Shown: piece by piece, positions 9,305 to 17,991 of the stretch
How the letters are laid out: every line of letters starts with the position of its first letter
Position numbering within the stretch: position 1 is the stretch's first letter
Assembly: GCA_964645045.1 (NCBI GenBank)
Contig: CAZXYZ010000009.1
Location: 1-64,000, forward strand
DNA from: Anammoximicrobium sp964645045
Lineage (GTDB): Bacteria > Planctomycetota > Planctomycetia > Pirellulales > Pirellulaceae
Length of the DNA stretch: 64,000 nucleotides
Direction of reading: 5' to 3'
Translations under genes and position numbers: made by a program
Notes under the pieces: generated by a model
Database searches by the model: none
Told to the model about the DNA's origin: nothing
Seen by the model: the letters and a program-made list of their open reading frames with translations, nothing else

Positions 9305-9521
9305 AAGCTGTCGCCCATCCGCGCGGTTGCCTGGAAGCAGGGGAGCGGAGTCATCCGGCTGATCCACGGGCGGGAGGGCTTCTGCTATTTGTCGGCGATC
9401 TCAGGAGGTTTGCGGGGTGCGGGTGAAGCGGTCCGCATCGCTTTGGAACCAAGACGGATGGTGGCACTCGTCGGGCAAGGCAGCCGTTCCCCTGGAGGCG
9501 ATGGCCGCCGTGGTGCCCTAG
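9305..9521 (+). pseudogene. Decayed C-terminal domain fragment, copy 2 of the direct repeat
   Basis: This copy matches 8421-8620. The peptide VIRLIHGREGFCYLSAISGG continues as LRGAGEAVRIALE. One extra C in GGAACCAAGACGG shifts the frame, whereas copy 1 has GGAACAAGACGG. If the base is removed, translation resumes as QDGWWHSSGKAAVPLEAMAA and ends at a TAG at 9519-9521. So this copy keeps a natural stop codon but is frameshifted, and copy 1 has a nonsense change instead. Neither is intact. Confidence 0.5.
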
Positions 9522-9640
9522 CCCCAGCGTCAAGAGCGTTTTCGTGATGTGCTCCCAGCCCTTTCGGCTGTAACCGGCAGTCACTACAATCGCCGTCACG
9601 GCTCAGCGAAGCGGACAACGCATGGCGGGAAGGGATCCAA

Positions 9641-11263
9641 ATGGCGGAACGTAAGCGTTACGACTGCGTGGTGATCGGTGGCGGACACAACGGTTTGGTG
9701 GCGGCGGCGTATCTGGCCCAAGCCGGGAAATCGGTCTGCGTGCTGGAACGGCGGCACGTCTTGGGCGGCTGCGCCACGACGGAAGAGCTGTGGCCCGGAT
9801 ACAAGGTTTCGACGGCCGCTTATGTCGTCAGCCTGCTGCTGCCGGAGATCATTCGCGATCTGCGGCTGAAGCAATACGGCTTTACGATCCTGCCCCGGAA
9901 CCCCTCGTCCTACACCCCGCTGCTGGACGGCCGCTCGCTGCTGATGGGACCGGACCGCAGCCGGACGCTGCGAGAAATCGCCAAGTTCAGCAAACGGGAC
10001 GCGGAGGCTTTCCCGCAATACGAAGCCCTGCTGGAACGGATTGCCGCGGCCATCGAACCGGTGCTGGCCAAGACGCCGCCGGATGTGCTGCCTTTGTCGA
10101 AGGAATGGCGCAAGATCGGCGTTACCAAGCGTTTCCGGGACACGTCCCGATTGTGGGAGTTGTACCAGGCGCTGGCGGAATTGGGCGACGATCTGCCGGA
10201 AGCCATCGAATTGGTGACCGGGGCCGCGCGGCCGATCCTGGAACGTTGGTTCGAGGCCGAAGTGCTGCGGGCGACACTGGCCACCGACGCAATTATCGGA
10301 GCGTTTGCCTCGCCGTCGTCTCCCGGCACGGCCTACGTCCTGCTGCACCATGTGATGGGCACCGCGGGCGGGGCTCGCGGCATCTGGGGTTACGTCCAAG
10401 GCGGCATGGGCGGCCTGGCCAACTCGCTCGAAGCCGCGTGCCGCGATCTGCACGTGGACATCCGCCGCGAAGCGGAAGTCGCGCGCATCTTGAGTTCCGG
10501 GGGCCGGGTGCTGGGGGTGTCGCTCGCGGACCACACGGTGATCGACGCGCCGGTCGTCGCGTCCAGCGCCGACGCACACGTGACGTTCGAGCGGTTGTGC
10601 GATCCGGCCGAATTGCCCGCCGCGTTTCGCCAGGCGGTGGCGCGCATCGATTACAGTTCGGCCTCGGCCAAGATCAATCTGGCGCTCTCGGAACCGCCCA
10701 ACTTCCGCGCCGATCCGTCCCGCGGCGTTGCCGACCACCATCACGGCACGATGCACATCTGCCCCACCCTCGACACCATCGAGCGGGCGTTTGACGATGC
10801 CAAGTACGGCTGGCCCAGCACCGAACCGGTGCTTGAACTGACCATGCCATCGAGCGTGGACGAGACGATCGTGCCGGACGGCAAGCACTTGATGTCGATC
10901 TTTGTCCAATACGCACCTTATCGCCTGGCGGGCCGCAGTTGGGACGAGATCAAGGAGGACTTTGCCGACCGCTGTATCGAGCTGTTGGCACGCTACGCGC
11001 CCAACGTGCCCGCGGCAATCGAACACCGCCAGGTGCTCAGCCCGCTGGACCTGGAGCGGACCTACGGCCTGACGGGCGGCAATATCATGCAGGGTGCGAT
11101 GCACTTGCACCAGCTGTTTGCCATGCGTCCCGTTGCCGGTTGGGCCGATTACCGGACGCCGGTTCAGGGTTTGTACCTGTGCGGCGCTGCGGCCCATCCC
11201 GGCGGCGGGGTGATCGGAGCCTGCGGCAAGAACGCCGCCGAAGAAATCCTGCGGGATGGATAG
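9641..11263 (+). CDS. PYROXD2-like FAD-dependent oxidoreductase
   Basis: A 540-residue flavoprotein of the phytoene desaturase/NAD(P)-FAD oxidoreductase family, closest by pattern to PYROXD2-type proteins. Residues 9-33 carry the dinucleotide-binding motif VVIGGGHNGLVAAAYL followed by an acidic strand end (VCVLERR). The C-terminus has the FAD-clamping stretch VQGLYLCGAAAHPGGGVIGA, typical of this family. The middle motif GGNIMQGAMHLHQLF is also characteristic of PYROXD2 relatives. The natural substrate is unknown for most bacterial members. The gene stands alone, 120 bp downstream of decayed DNA and 220 bp upstream of thiH, separated from it by a palindromic element. Confidence 0.85.
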   Translation: MAERKRYDCVVIGGGHNGLVAAAYLAQAGKSVCVLERRHVLGGCATTEELWPGYKVSTAAYVVSLLLPEIIRDLRLKQYGFTILPRNPSSYTPLLDGRSLLMGPDRSRTLREIAKFSKRDAEAFPQYEALLERIAAAIEPVLAKTPPDVLPLSKEWRKIGVTKRFRDTSRLWELYQALAELGDDLPEAIELVTGAARPILERWFEAEVLRATLATDAIIGAFASPSSPGTAYVLLHHVMGTAGGARGIWGYVQGGMGGLANSLEAACRDLHVDIRREAEVARILSSGGRVLGVSLADHTVIDAPVVASSADAHVTFERLCDPAELPAAFRQAVARIDYSSASAKINLALSEPPNFRADPSRGVADHHHGTMHICPTLDTIERAFDDAKYGWPSTEPVLELTMPSSVDETIVPDGKHLMSIFVQYAPYRLAGRSWDEIKEDFADRCIELLARYAPNVPAAIEHRQVLSPLDLERTYGLTGGNIMQGAMHLHQLFAMRPVAGWADYRTPVQGLYLCGAAAHPGGGVIGACGKNAAEEILRDG

Positions 11264-11289
11264 ATTATCCCTGTCGAGCGGCGAACCTC

Positions 11290-11363
11290 GTTGGAGTGCA
11301 CGCTTCAGCGTGTTTCAGGTGGCGGGCATCGCCCGCCGGACACGCTAAAGCGTGGACTCCAAC
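11290..11363. repeat. Dispersed palindromic element (CACGCT type)
   Basis: Arms GTTGGAGTGCACGCTTCAGC at 11290 and its near-complement ending at 11363 enclose an inner GC-rich palindrome GGCGGGCATCGCCCGCC. The same family occurs at 62551-62623. It lies in the gap between the oxidoreductase and thiH and could fold into a strong RNA hairpin that insulates the two transcripts. Confidence 0.75.
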
Positions 11364-11483
11364 GGAGCCTAACGTTGTCATTCCTTTGGAAATTACACCT
11401 TTACAGAGGCCAAAGCATGGCCCAAGCGTGGAATCGCCGTTTCGTGTGGCAGCAATAAGATTTGAACAGGAGAAACCGAAAAC

Positions 11484-12854
11484 GTGATGACCACCTGGAC
11501 GCTGCCGGAACTGAATTCGCTGACCGACTGGATCGAGACGACCGACGACCACGCCCAGCACCATTTAGCTCTCCTGGCGCGCGTCCAGGAGGCCCTGGAC
11601 TCGGACGCTGCGTCGCCAGCCGAGCGGGTTGGCCTGGCGCAAAAAGTCGAGCGGTGGCGGTACCAGCATTTGAACGAGCATGCCGGAGCATTGACGCCGC
11701 AAAGTGAAGCGTTGGTCGACATGCTGGACCAGGCGGCTCGAGGACTGGCCGGACGCGACCAGCTGGCCCCTCGCCGCACGCGGCATGCGGTCCACGATCC
11801 GGAAGTGGATACGGCCTCGATCCGGGAAGCCATCGAGTTGCTCGATCCGTTGTACCCCTTGCCCCGGCTGACCGAGCGGGCCGCACGGCTGACGCAGCAA
11901 CATTTCTCGGGTTCGGCCGCGACGGGCTCGCAGCGTGCTGTGCGCCACCGCATGCTGTTGTACGCCCCGGTGTACGTTTCCAGCGACTGTGTGAACTACT
12001 GCCTGTATTGCGGATTCCGCTATCCGCTCCAAATCCCGCGGCGGCATTTGACCGTGGCAGAAAGTCTAGACCAGGCGCGGATTCTCCGGCAACGAGGCTT
12101 TCAGAACATCCTGATCGTCGGTGGCGAGTTTCCCAGCCAGACGACTCCGGCTTACTATCGCGAGATCATCCAGACGCTGGCGGACGACGGGTTCGAGTCC
12201 GGTATCGAAATCGCGCCGCAAACGATCGACGCCTACTCCGAACTGGTGGCGGCCGGCGCTTGTTCGCTGACCATGTACCAGGAGACCTACGATCGGACGC
12301 TGTACGCCAAGTACCACACGCGCGGGCCCAAGGCATCCTATGATTGGCGGCTGGAATCCCACGATCGGGCCGCCGAGGCCGGAATGCCGCGGCTGGGCTT
12401 TGGCGTTCTGCTGGGCTTGGCCGATCCGCGTGCCGACCTGTGGGCCCTACTGCGGCACGCGGCCTACCTGTCAAACCGATTCCCCGATCGCACGCTGGCC
12501 TTCAGCCTGCCGCGGATCCACGAAGCGCCCCAGGATTTCGAGATTCCCTTTGCGATCTCGGACGAGGACCTGATTCGGTTCTATTGCGCGCTGCGGATTG
12601 CATTCCCCCGAGCAATTCTGGTCCTGTCGACGCGCGAGCAAGGCGACCTGCGCAACACGCTGGCCAAGATCTGCATCACGCAGATGAGTGCCGGCAGCTC
12701 GACGGCACCCGGCGGATACGGTCCTCACAACCCGGCGCAGGACGTGGGCGAGCAGTTCCCCGTGTCCGACCACCGCTCGCCGGCCGAAATTGCCGCTTGG
12801 CTCGAGCAAGAGGGATTCGAAATCGCCTGGACGGCGCAAGCGAAAACGAACTGA
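11484..12854 (+). CDS. thiH: 2-iminoacetate synthase ThiH (radical SAM)
   Basis: A 456-residue radical SAM enzyme that cleaves tyrosine to dehydroglycine (2-iminoacetate) for the thiazole of thiamine. The [4Fe-4S] motif CX3CX2C appears as CVNYCLYCGF at residues 169-178. Further family features are VGGEFPSQTTPAYY, IEIAPQT, MYQETYDRTLY and the C-terminal MSAGSSTAPGGYGPH. Start is GTG 11484 or the adjacent ATG 11487, after AACAGGAG. The N-terminal about 110 residues are longer than in the classical enterobacterial protein. HydG, a close relative, was considered, but its extra C-terminal cysteine cluster is absent. No other thiamine gene is nearby and no TPP riboswitch was recognised. Confidence 0.88.
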   Translation: MMTTWTLPELNSLTDWIETTDDHAQHHLALLARVQEALDSDAASPAERVGLAQKVERWRYQHLNEHAGALTPQSEALVDMLDQAARGLAGRDQLAPRRTRHAVHDPEVDTASIREAIELLDPLYPLPRLTERAARLTQQHFSGSAATGSQRAVRHRMLLYAPVYVSSDCVNYCLYCGFRYPLQIPRRHLTVAESLDQARILRQRGFQNILIVGGEFPSQTTPAYYREIIQTLADDGFESGIEIAPQTIDAYSELVAAGACSLTMYQETYDRTLYAKYHTRGPKASYDWRLESHDRAAEAGMPRLGFGVLLGLADPRADLWALLRHAAYLSNRFPDRTLAFSLPRIHEAPQDFEIPFAISDEDLIRFYCALRIAFPRAILVLSTREQGDLRNTLAKICITQMSAGSSTAPGGYGPHNPAQDVGEQFPVSDHRSPAEIAAWLEQEGFEIAWTAQAKTN

Positions 12855-12978
12855 CGCGGCCACATGCGATTCCGCAGCTACACGAGCCTCAGCTTGCATG
12901 ACTTGCGGTCACTCACTGCTCGCGATTCAGAACATGGCTGCCTTCCGGATGCTCACGGCGGGTCCTCCGGCGAGGGGC

Positions 12979-14352
12979 TCATGGGCTGCTAAAAGCGATC
13001 TTCGCGCGGGGGAGGGCTTTCTTCAGTTCTGCCAGCCCCGCTGCAGAGATTCCGGTCTTCGAAACGTCCAATTCCTTGAGGTCCGGGAACCGCGACAAGT
13101 GCGGCACCGCGGCGTCGGTCAGCGGCACGCCGCGCAGTTCCAGTCGTCCCAGGTTGCGCAACGCTGCCAACGGCACCAGGCCGTCGTCCGAGATCTTCAG
13201 ATCGCGGAGGATCAAAGTCCGCATTCCGTGAAGTTCGCCGAGCGTCTGCATTCCCGCGTTGGTCAGGGGCGTGCCCATCACGTTCAACGTCGTCAGGTTG
13301 GGCAGCGCCTTCAGATGCAGCAGGCCCTCGTCGCTGACCGGCGTGCCGCCCAGGTCGAGCGACTCCAGCGTGGTCATGCCCTGCAGGTGGACCAGGCCGA
13401 TGCCATTGATGGCCAACCGGCGGACGTCCAGCCGCCGCAGCTTCGTCAGCCCGGCCAAGTGCTCCAGGCCGGCATCGGTGACTTGAAAAGCCTGGGCCAG
13501 GGACAGGTCTTCCAGATCGGTCAGCTGGCCGACGAATCGCAAGCCCTCGTCGCTGACGGCCAGCGAATCCTCGACCGCCAGCGTGCGCAGCTGCTTCATC
13601 GGCACCAGGTACTCCAAGCCACTGTCGCTGACCGAGCGGCTGCGGACTCGGAGCGTCTGCAGCTGTTTCATGCCGGCGACCAGTTCCAGCCCGCCGTCGC
13701 CGATCAAGTCGCTGCCGTCGAGATCCAGCGTGCGAAGATTCTGCAATTGGGAAATGGAGAACAGGCCGCCGTCGCTGATATAGCTGTCGGTCAGCAGCAG
13801 GTGTTCGAGCCGCGGAAGGTCCTTAAAATACGCCGCCGCCGAATCGGACATCCGCGTCAAGCGGTGCAGACGCAGCGTTTGGAGATTCTCGAGCGCCGTC
13901 AGCGCGCGTACCCCGGCGTCGGTCACGCCGACGGTGTCCAGCGCCAGCGAGGTCAATCCGGTGAGGCGGGCCAGGTGCGGCATGGATGCATCGGTGATCC
14001 CCGCGCCCTTCAACTGCAGCCGCTGGAGATGCGGCAACGTGGCCAGCAGTTCGACGTCGGCATCCGACAAGCTGGCGCGCAACAAGTCGACCGCGATCAG
14101 CCGTCCTTGATCGTCGAACTCGGTCTGGCCGTCCCACTGCCGGATACGTTCCAGGACCGGCGCAAAGTCCTTGGCGTCGCCCTGGGCAACGGCGGCCGGA
14201 GCGGCGATGGGCGGGGCCGGGGCGGCTGGCGCAGCGGCGGAATGCCCTGAGGCTTCTTCGCGCGGCGCGATGTCGGTGCGCGGGGCAGATGGGCACCCCG
14301 CGGCGATAAGCACTAAGCATCCGGCAAACCCGACGACCAGCCGCTGGCACAT
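12979..14352 (-). CDS. Leucine-rich-repeat lipoprotein
   Basis: The ATG at 14352 gives 457 residues starting with a lipoprotein signal (LVLIAAGC, lipobox Cys20). An Ala/Pro-rich linker to about residue 55 is followed by about 14 ribonuclease-inhibitor-like leucine-rich repeats of the form L-x-x-L-x-L-x-x-x-x-x-D-x-G-L-x-x-L, from roughly residue 80 to the C-terminus. Frames upstream of 14352 are open but run through a palindromic repeat and lack protein character. Such LRR proteins are numerous in planctomycetes and probably mediate protein-protein contacts at the envelope; no specific partner can be named. Confidence 0.85.
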   Translation of the reverse strand: MCQRLVVGFAGCLVLIAAGCPSAPRTDIAPREEASGHSAAAPAAPAPPIAAPAAVAQGDAKDFAPVLERIRQWDGQTEFDDQGRLIAVDLLRASLSDADVELLATLPHLQRLQLKGAGITDASMPHLARLTGLTSLALDTVGVTDAGVRALTALENLQTLRLHRLTRMSDSAAAYFKDLPRLEHLLLTDSYISDGGLFSISQLQNLRTLDLDGSDLIGDGGLELVAGMKQLQTLRVRSRSVSDSGLEYLVPMKQLRTLAVEDSLAVSDEGLRFVGQLTDLEDLSLAQAFQVTDAGLEHLAGLTKLRRLDVRRLAINGIGLVHLQGMTTLESLDLGGTPVSDEGLLHLKALPNLTTLNVMGTPLTNAGMQTLGELHGMRTLILRDLKISDDGLVPLAALRNLGRLELRGVPLTDAAVPHLSRFPDLKELDVSKTGISAAGLAELKKALPRAKIAFSSP

Positions 14353-14440
14353 TCGACAGCCTCCTCGTGAATTATCCGCTGGGAAAGCGGCGGACGGACG
14401 AGACGCGGACATCCGGCTTCGCACCGTTCGAGAAAAAAGT

Positions 14441-14496
14441 GGCGTAAGCTTCCAGCTTGCGGTGCTTACATCTGCCGCAAGCTGGAAGCTTACGCC
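14441..14496. repeat. Perfect 22-bp inverted repeat
   Basis: Arms GGCGTAAGCTTCCAGCTTGC at 14441 and its complement ending at 14496 are perfect over 22 bases with a 12-base loop. It lies between the LRR gene start and the stop of the HEAT gene, both on the minus strand. It could act as an RNA hairpin terminating the HEAT transcript, but no T-run follows. It belongs to the genome's set of dispersed palindromes. Confidence 0.75.
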
Positions 14497-14531
14497 ACGG
14501 GAAAACCGGACAGCTATTTTCCCAACGGCGC

Positions 14532-15101
14532 TTAGCGTCCCACCGGCTGCACCGACGTTTTCTTCGTCGGCGTCAGCCGCAGGTCGGGAACGCCGGGCCT
14601 CTGGATGCCACGCACGCCCAGCGAGTGGGCCAGCGCGGGTTTGTCGGCGTCCGCGGCGGCGGTCAGCGCCGCTTGCAGTGCGGCCGTCGCTTTTTCCCCG
14701 GGCAGACGCTCGAGGGTCATCCGCGCATCCTCGCGCAGATCCGCGTTGGTCAGCAGGGCGGCGACCGGTGCAACCGCTTCCTCGCCGGCGATCTGCCACG
14801 TCATCCAGAGCACGTCGCGGCGCAGCTGGACAGGCTGGGAATCGCCGAGCAGCTTGAGCAATTCGGCCGCCACGGCTTTCGCTTCACTGTCCGCGCCGGG
14901 GCGGCCGGCGTGATACACGATATTCCGAATGGCGCCCCGGGCCGCCCGTGCGGTCTCCAGTTCCCCATCGGCGGCGAGCTTGGCCAGCGGCAGCACGGCC
15001 TGGGCTCCCACCGGACCCGCGCCGTCCCGGGCGGCGGCACGCACCGCGTCTTCGGTGCTTTGGATATTCTTGATCAGAACGTCAAGTGTCAGTTGTTCCA
15101 T
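14532..15101 (-). CDS. Small HEAT-repeat protein
   Basis: A 189-residue, all-helical protein with HEAT/PBS-lyase-like repeats: AARDGAGPVGAQAVLPLAKL, TARAARGAIRNIVYHAGRPG, VAPVAALLTNADLREDARMT and ALQAALTAAADADKPAL. No signal peptide, so probably cytoplasmic, although the upstream oxidoreductase gene is Tat-exported. It ends with a basic tail. It lies 60 bp downstream of the Gfo/Idh/MocA gene on the same strand and is likely co-transcribed with it; this pairing is common in planctomycete genomes. The function is probably scaffolding or quality control, but that is inference. Confidence 0.75.
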   Translation of the reverse strand: MEQLTLDVLIKNIQSTEDAVRAAARDGAGPVGAQAVLPLAKLAADGELETARAARGAIRNIVYHAGRPGADSEAKAVAAELLKLLGDSQPVQLRRDVLWMTWQIAGEEAVAPVAALLTNADLREDARMTLERLPGEKATAALQAALTAAADADKPALAHSLGVRGIQRPGVPDLRLTPTKKTSVQPVGR

Positions 15102-15161
15102 TGGAGGAATCCTTGTTGGTTTCGGTGTGCTCGGTAGGTGGTCGACAATCGCCTGTCTGGC

Positions 15162-16520
15162 TCACAGCGTGTATGGATACCGCTGCGGCCGGCCCATCAG
15201 GCGGCGGGCCTGTTCGTCGCCGACGATTTCGCGCCGGCTGTGGTCCCACTGCAGCTTGCGGCCCAGGAGGAACGACAGGTTGCCCAGCACGGTCAGGATG
15301 GCCACGTCCGCGCTGGCTTCCACGTTCATGATCGTCTTCTTGCCGGTCTTGATGCCTTCGAACCAATCCTCCTTGTGGCCGGGGCTCTGGTACACTTCGA
15401 CCGCGCCGGGGCCGGGTTGCCACTCGCGGGCTTTCCGTTCCGCCCACGTGCCGCCGTCGCCGCCCCAGTGGGTAAAGGTTCCCTTGTCGCCGCGGTACAC
15501 GGCGCCATAGCCCGGGCGGGAAATCCGGCCACCCGGTTCCTTGCCCGTGCGTTCCTCCGGCGGCGCCGGCTCGCCCGGCTGGTTCCAGGTCAGCACCCAA
15601 TCGGGATTCTTGAACGTGTACTTGACGCTGATCTTGACGGCCGAATCCCACAGACCGCGCTGCGGTGCCTCGCCCGTCGCCTCGACCTCGACCGGTCCGG
15701 TGCCGTCGGCGTTCATCCACCACATCGCACAGCTCATCACGTGGGCCCCGCGGTCGCGGATCTGACCGCCACCCGACTCCATCAGCCAGCGGAACGTGCC
15801 GTGGCAATAGCCGCGATTGAACGGCCGCCAACGCAGCGGGCCGAGCCAGGCGTCCCAGTCCAATTCGGCCGGCGGATCGCTGTCGGGCGTGAACCCGCCC
15901 ACCGGGCTGGGATAATGGAAGCAATCGACTTGCGTGACCCGGCCGATATTGCCGTTGGCCAGGTACCGGTGCGCCAAATAGGCTTCCGGTTGGCTGCGGC
16001 CCTGCGAGCCCACCTGCACCGCGATGCGGGCCCGGTTGGCGGCCTCGATCATCGCCTTGCCCTCCTCGATCGTGCAGCAGGCGGGTTTTTCGACGTAGAC
16101 ATGCTTGCCGCGCTCGGCGGCATGCACCGTCTGGACGGCGTGCCAATGGTCGGGGGTCGCGATCACCACGGCATCGATGTCCTGGCGATCGAGCACGTAC
16201 CGGTAATCGCGGTAACAGTCCGCCTGCGGCCCGGCGGTGCGGGAGGCATTCTGCAGCCGTTTCTCGTCGATGTCGCACACCGCGGCGATATTCACCTCGC
16301 CGCGCTGCATCCGGCCCACCATGTCTCCCAGATGGTAGCCGCCCATCCCGCCCACACCGATGTGGCCGAACGTCAAACGGTCGTTGGCGCCCACCCGCCC
16401 CTCCGCCGCTAGCACGCCGGAAGGAATCACGTGCGGCGCGGCCACCGCGCCGACGGCTACTGCGGAGCCGGCGGTTTTCAGAAAAGTTCGGCGGGGAATA
16501 CCCGGAGTCTTCTTGCTCAT
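15162..16520 (-). CDS. Tat-exported Gfo/Idh/MocA family oxidoreductase
   Basis: A 452-residue protein with an N-terminal Tat signal (IPRRTFLKTAGSAVAVGAVA). The Rossmann domain shows FGHIGVGGMGGYHL, the catalytic-site motif VYVEKPACC (EKP) and HWHAVQTVHAAERG. The C-terminal alpha/beta substrate domain follows from about residue 190. Members oxidise or reduce sugars, inositols or their derivatives with a tightly held NAD(P). The Tat signal indicates export with cofactor bound. AGAGGTGA sits just upstream of the ATG. The HEAT gene follows in the same direction. The substrate is unknown; the genomic abundance of this family in planctomycetes suggests catabolism of complex glycans. Confidence 0.9.
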   Translation of the reverse strand: MSKKTPGIPRRTFLKTAGSAVAVGAVAAPHVIPSGVLAAEGRVGANDRLTFGHIGVGGMGGYHLGDMVGRMQRGEVNIAAVCDIDEKRLQNASRTAGPQADCYRDYRYVLDRQDIDAVVIATPDHWHAVQTVHAAERGKHVYVEKPACCTIEEGKAMIEAANRARIAVQVGSQGRSQPEAYLAHRYLANGNIGRVTQVDCFHYPSPVGGFTPDSDPPAELDWDAWLGPLRWRPFNRGYCHGTFRWLMESGGGQIRDRGAHVMSCAMWWMNADGTGPVEVEATGEAPQRGLWDSAVKISVKYTFKNPDWVLTWNQPGEPAPPEERTGKEPGGRISRPGYGAVYRGDKGTFTHWGGDGGTWAERKAREWQPGPGAVEVYQSPGHKEDWFEGIKTGKKTIMNVEASADVAILTVLGNLSFLLGRKLQWDHSRREIVGDEQARRLMGRPQRYPYTL

Positions 16521-16827
16521 GCTTTCACCTCTTTGCGTCCAAAATCAACGGGGACTTGGGTAAGAAAGGCAACGGTGGGTAACCGTGACGTACCGACAGG
16601 ATACCTGCCCGCCCGCGGACATACAAGCCGGGACACCCGCGAGAGAAACTTTGACGATTAACGAAAGCCGCCCTACTTCGACGGTCGTAATGCGGACGCC
16701 GAAAAAGCTCGTAACGACCGTCGATGTCGGTCGAGATACCACATACCTGGCACGTTCGTGAAACGGAACGTCGCCTGCAGAAAGAGACACACCTTCCACG
16801 GACCCACGGAAAAGGAGAATTCAAGTC
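16521..16827. other. Divergent intergenic region (307 bp)
   Basis: This stretch separates the minus-strand Gfo/Idh/MocA gene from the plus-strand outer-membrane protein and must hold both promoters. I see good ribosome sites at both ends (AGAGGTGA on the minus strand, AAAAGGAGAATTC at 16809-16821 on the plus strand). No clear sigma-70 boxes or open frame with protein character. Confidence 0.6.
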
Positions 16828-17724
16828 ATGAGAAAGGGATTTCTACTGTCGGCCTTGTTGATGCCGTTGTTGATCGCAGGGACTGTCCGCGCGGGAGACA
16901 CGGACAAGTGCGAGGACCTGTCGTGCAGCGATTGCCCGACGAATAACTTCTATGCCGGGTTTGATCTTGCCGTGTTGAAGCCGCACATGGGGACGCTCGG
17001 CGCGGAGTTCTTCGGACACCCGGCGGTCGACCTCACGCCCAGTTTCGACTACGAGGCGTCACCACGCATCTGGTTAGGCTGGGACAATGCCGAAGGTGTG
17101 GGCGTGCGAGCCCGGTACTGGACCTTCGAATCGGACGCCACGCTGGCGTTTCCGCAGGATCCTGCTCACGGCTTCTTTGGTCCGGTGTTGGGCACTGCGT
17201 CGTGGCTGAACGCTGATACACTCGATTTCGAGGCCACTATGCGTGGCTGCCTGGGACAACTGGAGTTCCAACTGGCCGGCGGTTTCCGCTATGCCACGAT
17301 CGAGACCGGGGTGGGCGTTTATGGCGATTTCAGCCAAAACCAGCCGACCCTTGGCGGCATCGGCATGGATTTCGAGGGCATCGGCCCGACGATCGCGGCC
17401 AATGTCGTCCGGCCGATCGGCTCCCGCGGACTGGCTTTGGTCGGCAGCGCCCGGTCCTCCTGGATGTACGGCACGACCGACGTCTTTCCGGTCGGCGAGT
17501 TGCAAGGAGTACTCCCGGTGGCCGCCTACGTTGACGACCACATGATGCAGATCAATGAAGTGAGCCTGGGCGTCCAATGGTCGCGTTGCCTGGCTCGTGG
17601 CGGCCAAATCTCGGTGGCCGCTGTGTGGGAAGCCCAGGCTTGGGAATGGGCGCCGGTCGTCGGCCTGATCCATCAGGACATCGGCCTGTCCGGCCCGACG
17701 TTCTCCTTCACCTACATGCGCTAG
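16828..17724 (+). CDS. Lpg1974-type outer-membrane beta-barrel protein
   Basis: A 298-residue protein with a Sec signal peptide (GFLLSALLMPLLIAGTVRAG, cleavage near residue 22). The mature part is rich in alternating strands and aromatic girdle residues: NNFYAGFDLAVLKPHMG, RIWLGWDNAEGVGVRARYW, ATMRGCLGQLEFQLAGGFRY and the terminal GPTFSFTYMR. This matches the planctomycete members of the Legionella-type pore-forming OMP family; the C-terminal Phe-x-Tyr-x-Arg strand suits BAM-dependent insertion. Start ATG 16828 follows a strong AAAAGGAG site. It is a single gene with its own terminator at 17755. Inferred role: porin-like outer-membrane protein. Confidence 0.8.
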   Translation: MRKGFLLSALLMPLLIAGTVRAGDTDKCEDLSCSDCPTNNFYAGFDLAVLKPHMGTLGAEFFGHPAVDLTPSFDYEASPRIWLGWDNAEGVGVRARYWTFESDATLAFPQDPAHGFFGPVLGTASWLNADTLDFEATMRGCLGQLEFQLAGGFRYATIETGVGVYGDFSQNQPTLGGIGMDFEGIGPTIAANVVRPIGSRGLALVGSARSSWMYGTTDVFPVGELQGVLPVAAYVDDHMMQINEVSLGVQWSRCLARGGQISVAAVWEAQAWEWAPVVGLIHQDIGLSGPTFSFTYMR

Positions 17725-17754
17725 TCCCCCGCGTAGGTAGTTCTCCGATTCGAG

Positions 17755-17795
17755 AGGCCGACCCCAAGCCAGAGGGCGGGGGCCGGCCTTTTTTC
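17755..17795 (+). terminator. Rho-independent terminator after the OMP gene
   Basis: AGGCCG at 17755-17760 pairs with CGGCCT at 17784-17789, with further C/G pairing inside, followed immediately by a run of T (17789-17794). It lies 30 bases after the OMP stop codon. Confidence 0.7.
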
Positions 17796-17868
17796 GTTTT
17801 CTTGGCGGTGGCGCGCAGACGCGGCCTTTCCGGCGAATGTACACTGACGCACAAGGTTGCGAATTCCC

Positions 17869-17917
17869 GTAGGACGGAATGCCGTTCCGTCCGGAACGGT
17901 TTGGCAAACCGTCCTAC
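17869..17917. repeat. Dispersed palindromic element (GTAGGACGG type)
   Basis: GTAGGACGG at 17869 and CCGTCCTAC ending at 17917 form the outer arms. Inside, GGACGGAATGCCGTTCCGTCC is a second hairpin and AACGGTTTGGCAAACCGT a third. It lies between the OMP terminator and the sulfatase remnant. Confidence 0.7.
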
Positions 17918-17991
17918 ATGGAAACGTATGACGCGGCACTCCGTGGTCACGCCGCGTGCCGCCTGCAGGAATCTGATTGGGAGCATGAATC

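Noticed and set aside
9596..11197. Open frame of 533 codons on the minus strand
   Set aside because: Antisense of the PYROXD2-like oxidoreductase; the plus strand holds all the family motifs.
11484..12854. HydG ([FeFe]-hydrogenase maturase)
   Set aside because: The C-terminal cysteine cluster of HydG is missing and the C-terminus matches ThiH; no hydrogenase genes nearby.
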